Assembly: GCA_038503065.1 (NCBI GenBank)
Contig: JBCAMK010000007.1
Location: 868,001 to 932,000 of the forward strand
Length of the DNA stretch: 64,000 nucleotides
Reading direction: 5' to 3'
DNA from: Paragyromitra xinjiangensis
Lineage: Eukaryota > Ascomycota > Pezizomycetes > Pezizales > Discinaceae
Part shown: positions 58,977 to 64,000 of the stretch, one piece after another
How the letters are laid out: every line of letters starts with the position of its first letter
Position numbering within the stretch: position 1 is the first letter of the stretch
Notes under the pieces: generated by a model
Database searches by the model: none
Told to the model about the DNA's origin: nothing
Seen by the model: the letters and a program-made list of their open reading frames with translations, nothing else
Position numbers and translations under genes: made by a program

Positions 58977-60400
58977 GTGATGTAATGCAATCATGGGAAA
59001 GTGAGATACGTGGTAGGATGAGATGTACAATTATGTATGAGACTGGGGATATGTTATTACCTTTGGAGCTGAGCGTAATTTGTCTGGGATTGAAGCATGG
59101 ACAGCGATGGGATTTATGGTCATGTTTTTTGCTTTGTTTTTTGCTTAGTCTGCATCTTCTGCTTTTTCATTAACGGATTGTGCACTTTATTGTTAGCTTG
59201 CTTGTTAGGTACTTGTTAGGACGTTGGTATGATATGTTGCGTGTATTTGAATTCGAGGATATCAATCTCCCTTAAGCCATGAGGCATCCAGTGGATTGGT
59301 CGAGAGTCGTGTCATGGATGATCACTCGTATAAATTCCAAGTATGAACTAACTTTTGCCCACTCGAGTGATACTTGAGTGTGCAGGCAGATCACTCATGG
59401 TTTTGGTGATTACTAGAAGCTACTAGAAGCCATTAGATTTCTCTAAAAATATCTAAGACGGTTGGTTCGGTTGGACCAAACCTTTTCCCGTCACCAACGA
59501 GTCCGCCGTAATCATATTTCCTAGAATATTGGATAAATCGACAACCCCATGCTATCTCTCAGTTAGAGCCCCCGATTCTCACCGCAGAAAGAAACCCCGG
59601 CAAGATTTGAGGCCTATAATTCTTGAATACGGCTCAGCTGACCGTCAATTCCTCTTAAGCTATGGTTCTAACACTCCCTCGCCGATCGATGCCGATGGTG
59701 TGCCGTAGAATCAGGCGCATAAGGGCTATCATCGTATCTCGTAGTTTCTTGATTTCAGCACGCAAACCGTGGTTCTAATGATTTTGCGGGGTAGGATGAT
59801 ACATGTGCCTAGGAAATATCTAGCGCAAGACAAGAACATCTAGAAAGGAGTCGAGAGAGCACTCCTGCTGTCGGTTTTGAGCGTGGACTGCAGACATAAT
59901 ACTCAACAGGATCTAATATAGATCTTATGAAAACAGGACAGTATTGGTAGATGGCAGGCCTGCGCCCAATGTTGATCTTTTCGAGAAAACAAACAAAACG
60001 TAGATGACTCGCTGACAACCAACCAATCGATTTCAACCGATAGCTCCAACCCACCACATGCATAGGCATCACCGTTTCTGTCTGTGATGAAACTCAGGGT
60101 TCATTGCGGCCCGCGCACCACATGCGCATTCCCTCTGTTTCTACTGCTGTGTAACCTGTGATGGCTCGCCTGAACGGGGTCTGAGCTGTCTAGGCTGCCT
60201 GAATAACATATAGTCACAACTTTCGAGAATCAGACAATGATGGAATACGGCAGAAACAGGACCTCACTCAGCCTCACGCTTCGCCTCAAGGTTCGAACCG
60301 CTATTTAATCGTTCCTCCAAGGCGGGATCTGGACAAAAATGACGACAAAATTTACTCCTATCCTCGACAGTAAACCTTGGGGTAATTGACTAGCTTGAAG
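58977..60400. other. Spacer between the VTC gene and the 60.4 kb gene
   Basis: 3' flank of the VTC gene, then no supported gene. Two near-identical ACTAGAAGCT/ACTAGAAGCC units abut at about 59413-59432, and CACTCG/CGAGTG inverted words lie around 59325-59375. A GGTTCGAACC word near 60292 resembles a tRNA B box but has no cloverleaf. Confidence 0.45.
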
Positions 60401-62169
60401 ATGGCGAACAGCAGATTCGTATCCGGCACTGGGCATGCCCCCTTCAAGATAGATACCCCAAAAGTGTTATTTGATGGGCTAGAGCCGACTTTGCAATCTA
60501 CTGTTGCTGTTCCCGGCGACGATGATCTCGCAGACCTCGCTTCAGCATCTGTCCACCCATCGAACCTCGAGACAGTGTCCTCATATAATTGGGTTTATGG
60601 GCCTGGTAAACGGCTTAAGATAATTGTTCCAGGTAAACAAATGAGAATCACTGACCATTACTACATGTGTATACCTGTCAATACTAACGTCTGGCTCTCA
60701 TACTGTAGGGTACCCCCCATGTTGGGTTCCACCTGAACTTCCTATGAAGCTTCCAGGCGACGTCGGTTTCCGTTTTATACATCAAAACGAGTACTTCTCG
60801 CCCGGCGCCCCGCTGCGGCCACTTCTGCGTGCGGTTTATACACATCGTCCGGATTTCAACATTAAGGAATACGACTTTGTTATGGACCGGAATAACCTCA
60901 TCAAATTGTTCAGGTTTATTTACGGGGGTAGCGGGCCACCTATAGTGGGTAATTCTAGCCTTCTTGAAGAACCAAAAAGCCCACAAACTCCACCCATAAG
61001 CCCCAGCAGCAGTCCCCCAGGAGGGACAGGAAGCTGGAGGGATCGACATCCTGCCTCAGCAGGTGAGGGCTTGAGAGGACGAAGCCTTCGTGGAAATACC
61101 GGTCTCGGGTATAATTCGGATCGTGGCCGGGGATCTAGCGCTGGCCGTGGTCGAGGAGGAGGACGTTACGTACGAGGAGTATGGTCACCGAATTTCCAGT
61201 ATAAGCCTCCTCCGCCACAGGACACCCGGATCGATGTCGACATCATGGGCGGCGAAGATGGTACCGGAAAATCCTCAATGCTCATGTCTAGATGGGACAC
61301 ACATTCAAGCGAGATGGTGGCTGCGGAAGACTTCAAGGGTTGGGGGTACCAGTTTATGGCCGCCTTCACGAAGTTCGGCGACGCTGGAGAAGATGCAGTC
61401 ATGGATGGAGGGGAAGCGCAAAGCCACCACCGCGTTATATCGTATGAATTCGGGGGCTATAAATTCCTAGTGAGATACCACGCCGACGCAGTTCAGGAAT
61501 CGTTAGGTGAACTTAGGTGGTGGGCGGAGAAAAACCGGAAAGAGCAACTTGCATTGAAGAAGGTCGCAGAAGCAGTGGAGAAAACTAAGGGAAGATATGC
61601 TAGCAGCCGAAGCCCCGGAAAAAGGGCAGACGACTGGCTTGAGAAGGAGTTCGCCGAAGGACTTTCGAAAATGAATCTCAATGGCATAAGAGCAACTAGT
61701 AAGTAGCCCGTCAAGCCTTATATATATTATTGCCGTGACTAACTTTCTAATAGGCGCCATTGAAGGGCATAAATCACTGACACCGCTATATCTGCATTCA
61801 TCGGTCGTTGGCATTAAGACCACCAGCGTGAGAAACGAGGGGGTCATGATGTCGCGAGCTTTACCTCAAGCCTTCTTCTCGCAGACGTCCCATATTTACG
61901 TGGGATATCACGAAATGGGGACCTTTAAGCGGGTCGAGAAGCTAGAGACAGCTGCTCTATTGGCTGAGTGGGAAAAGGAAAACGAAATAGCACTGAAAAG
62001 GCTACTAGCGTTACTTGTACGCATACGTCAAACAGTTGAAGGAATAGAAGGGAGGCGTGCTTCGATTATTTTCTGCCAAGGTAAAGAGGGTGAGGGTATT
62101 AGAGTTTATAAGAAACGGGATGACACAGAAGGACCTGTCCCTAGCGATCTTGTGGCGAAGTGGGATTGA
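60401..62169 (+). CDS. Fungal-specific conserved protein (family often mislabelled geranylgeranyl pyrophosphate synthetase)
   Basis: Three exons, 60401-60632, 60709-61698, 61754-62169, give 545 aa. The order of conserved blocks is that of an ascomycete family of unknown function: SYNWVYGP, IVPGYPPCWVPPELP (across intron 1), DVGFRFIHQNEYFSP, PLLRAVYTHRPDFNI and DFVMDRNNLIKLFRFI. After these come HHRVISYEFGGYKFLVRYHA and, near the end, ALPQAFFSQTSHIYVGYH and FKRVEKLETAALLAEWE. It has no DDxxD prenyltransferase motifs, so the common database name is not supported. Residues about 160-235 are a Pro/Ser then Arg/Gly-rich insert (GRGSSAGRGRGGGRYVRG) unlike the rest. The function is unknown; the C-terminal helix is charged. 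Splice joins are GTAAAC..GTAG and GTAAGT..ATAG. Confidence 0.85.
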
Positions 62170-63593
62170 TACCCTTCCAGGATCGGATATACTGCCCCGT
62201 ATAAGTATTATTTAAATTTTAGCACTAGTTTTAAGGAAAGCCCCGAGCAATATATGGCTATTTATTGAGAACACCTCAATTCCTCGTTTTCTGTGGGCAA
62301 TGTTTGATCTCAAAATTGGCCATGCAAAGTTTTTGAATCATAGTCTATCACTCGATGACTATCAACTATCGCGTATCGTAAAATAAGGAGAGCCTGGAGT
62401 GAATTGGTTGAGGAGCCTTACTCGATATAGGCCCGAATTTGTAGACAGCATGCATATTCTAGTACTACTAGAAAACTTTCATGACCCTAGGACTCCCGAT
62501 GTCCTCTCCACTATAGTCTATTATAGATGCCCGATTAGGAAGCCCACAAGTGGAGATGGATAGATCTTTTTTAGGTATATTCGATCGCCTAGATTATACT
62601 ATACTTAGAACAAAACTGTGCTCATTGCCTTTACTAGAAAGACGTACAGCTGAGTGAATCGCTGGGTTTCAGTTTCGGATACGAAAACGGAATACCAGCA
62701 CCTACTAGAAAACCCCATATGGTTAGGTTATCTCACAAGTATCTCTTAGAAGAGAAATACTTTCGTTTGTCTATATCTTCCACCTTTACTACCACAGCCA
62801 TTGCAGAATTCACTGCTCTTAACTCTACCCATAGTTACTTCTTGTGGGGCTGCAGCCTTTTTACTGGCAAGTTAATAATGTTTGTATATCCCCCTTAGGA
62901 ACTTCAACTCCAAGGTTGTTAAGTCCAAAATTCTCAGGTTGGCTATTGTCAGGCCCTAGTTTTCCTTCTACCCTTCCCACCCACTCCCAAGGCTGGGCTC
63001 GAGTCCACCAATATAATATCAGTATGAGCCTGACTCAGTTTCTGTTTCTGTTTAGCCTTACTATTATCAAGATGATAAATGATATTGTCCTCATTCCTGC
63101 TTAAGCTTTCATTCAACCTTGTTATGAAGTTCACTATCTTTAATAGACTTAGTAGGCTCCTTGCGGTCCATCAAAATCGCCCTACTACGTAACAGAATGT
63201 TATAGGTGCCATGCTGTACGAGCATTATAATTTAACTATGCAAGCTTAATAGGGCAGGGACCTACGGTGCGCAGTAGCCTTCAGGAAGGAGGGGATAGGA
63301 AAGAGCCTAGGCAGGGACGTTGGTTATGGTGCACACTTCCCTAATTCTAGGTTAGGAAGATGGTCATATGACATCACTCGACATTCTATTCCCGGCGCGG
63401 GACGCATTCACCGCTGAGAGGCTTTAAATGGACCTTGCTCCTCCTTTACTTTTCTCTTCTCCCCCCTTTTCTCCCAATTATCCAATCGACACCATCCACC
63501 ATCAGCTGTCCACAAACAACCACCTACAAACCCCTCTTTACCTACCCACAAACAAAACACACTACAACCCACAGTCACCATCAATAAAACGCA
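62170..63593. other. Spacer and leader of the right-edge gene
   Basis: 62170-63400 is AT-rich and stop-dense with no supported gene; CTACTAGAAAAC occurs twice (about 62465 and 62703). From about 63436 to 63593 the plus strand is strongly pyrimidine-rich and then CAAC/CCAC-rich, the signature of a promoter and leader for the gene at 63594. Confidence 0.5.
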
Positions 63594-64000
63594 ATGGCTA
63601 GCCAAGGCGTCTGGTATCAAGCAATGGTCAACGGCAAACAAGTGTGGCACTTTTACCCAACCCATGTTCCGGGTGCCTATCCAGTTGAGCCAAAGGACCA
63701 GTGGGAACTGGCCTGCCCGGCCCCGGCCAAAGAGCAGCCAAAGGCCATCGTCTGGAAAAGCACCAAGGAAGTCCCTCCTCCGACGAATAAAAACGCCGTG
63801 ATCCTCCATGAGAAGACAGTTGTCCTGCATGCTCCAGGCAGCGCTGCTGACCAAGCCCAAGCGTTGGTCCCGACCGGCCAAGCCGGTGTTGGCTATTACA
63901 GCCACTGCACGTACAACTATTATAACACTTATAATTATGCTGGTGCAATCGAGGCTACTGATGCTGCTGCCGCTGCCGCCGCAAAGGCTGAAGAAGAGCC
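63594..64000 (+). CDS. Unidentified gene cut by the right window edge
   Basis: The ATG at 63594 opens a frame with no stop to the window end (135 full codons), starting MASQGVWYQAMVNGKQVWHF. It sits behind a C/T- and CA-rich leader (63436-63593) and its codons favour C or G in the third position, as in expressed genes. The product has VWHFYPTHVPGAYPVEPKDQ, a Pro/Lys segment, a Tyr/Asn-rich patch (CTYNYYNTYNYAG, about residues 106-118) and then an Ala run leading into acidic residues. No signal peptide or known domain is visible, and I cannot assign a function. An antisense frame at 63408-63905 overlaps it but lacks a leader and looks like a shadow. Confidence 0.65.
   Translation, partial: MASQGVWYQAMVNGKQVWHFYPTHVPGAYPVEPKDQWELACPAPAKEQPKAIVWKSTKEVPPPTNKNAVILHEKTVVLHAPGSAADQAQALVPTGQAGVGYYSHCTYNYYNTYNYAGAIEATDAAAAAAAKAEEE

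Noticed and set aside
60285..60300. GGTTCGAACC word resembling a tRNA B box
   Set aside because: No A box at a suitable distance upstream and no acceptor or anticodon stems can be formed.
63408..63905. 165-codon minus-strand frame at the right edge
   Set aside because: It is antisense to the better-supported plus-strand gene at 63594, has no leader on its own side and reads like a shadow of that gene's codons.

Overview
The window is nuclear DNA of a filamentous ascomycete (Pezizomycotina). Reasons: nearly every recognisable gene is a fungal or eukaryotic housekeeping gene; coding regions are cut by about 50 short GT-AG introns, mostly 50-120 nt, with CTAAC/CTGAC-like branch sites; and protein families such as Yhm2, Vtc2/3, Pho80, Gid5/Vid28 and Sae2/Ctp1 are present. 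High intron counts in YHM2 (9) and the CNBP-like gene (8), plus long gene-poor spacers, suggest an early-diverging group such as Pezizomycetes; that placement is inference only. Exon joins below were worked out by hand from splice signals and family alignment.

Layout. 0-11.4 kb is dense: a truncated gene (1-121, -), ALG1 (-), then SPB1 and UTP21 (+, both ribosome biogenesis), mitochondrial ribosomal protein mL53 (+) and EMC7 (-). 11.9-14 kb holds an RS-rich protein gene (+) that shares a promoter with EMC7 containing a 43-nt purine/pyrimidine alternation. After a 3 kb spacer comes the mitochondrial carrier YHM2 (-, ten exons, four of them 25 nt or less). 20.4-27.1 kb: an orphan gene (+), a Sae2/CtIP DNA-end resection factor (-) and an F-box/WD40-like gene (+). 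28.6-29.9 kb: a seven-knuckle CNBP/Gis2 protein (+). A 5.3 kb gene-free stretch precedes a SWIRM-domain gene (35.2 kb, +). 39.2-40.6 kb: a Nudix hydrolase (+). 44.1-45.3 kb: a fructosamine kinase (-). 46.5-52.3 kb: divergent Pho80-like cyclin (-) and Gid5/ARMC8 (+). 54.7 kb: tRNA-Val(AAC). 56.2-59.0 kb: Vtc2/3-type polyphosphate polymerase subunit (+). 60.4-62.2 kb: a fungal family often mislabelled geranylgeranyl pyrophosphate synthetase (+). The right edge cuts a + strand gene of unknown function that is open from 63594 to the end.

Functional themes: protein glycosylation and ER membrane insertion (ALG1, EMC7), ribosome production (SPB1, UTP21, mL53, CNBP), phosphate homeostasis (Pho80-like and Vtc2/3 about 9 kb apart) and glucose-responsive proteolysis (Gid5). 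There is no operon-like or biosynthetic cluster, CRISPR array or intact transposon. I did not find a convincing novel multi-gene system. The most unusual signals are gene-structure ones (repeat-phased introns in CNBP, micro-exons in YHM2), the Z-DNA-type tract, a CAATTG cluster and the unassigned genes.
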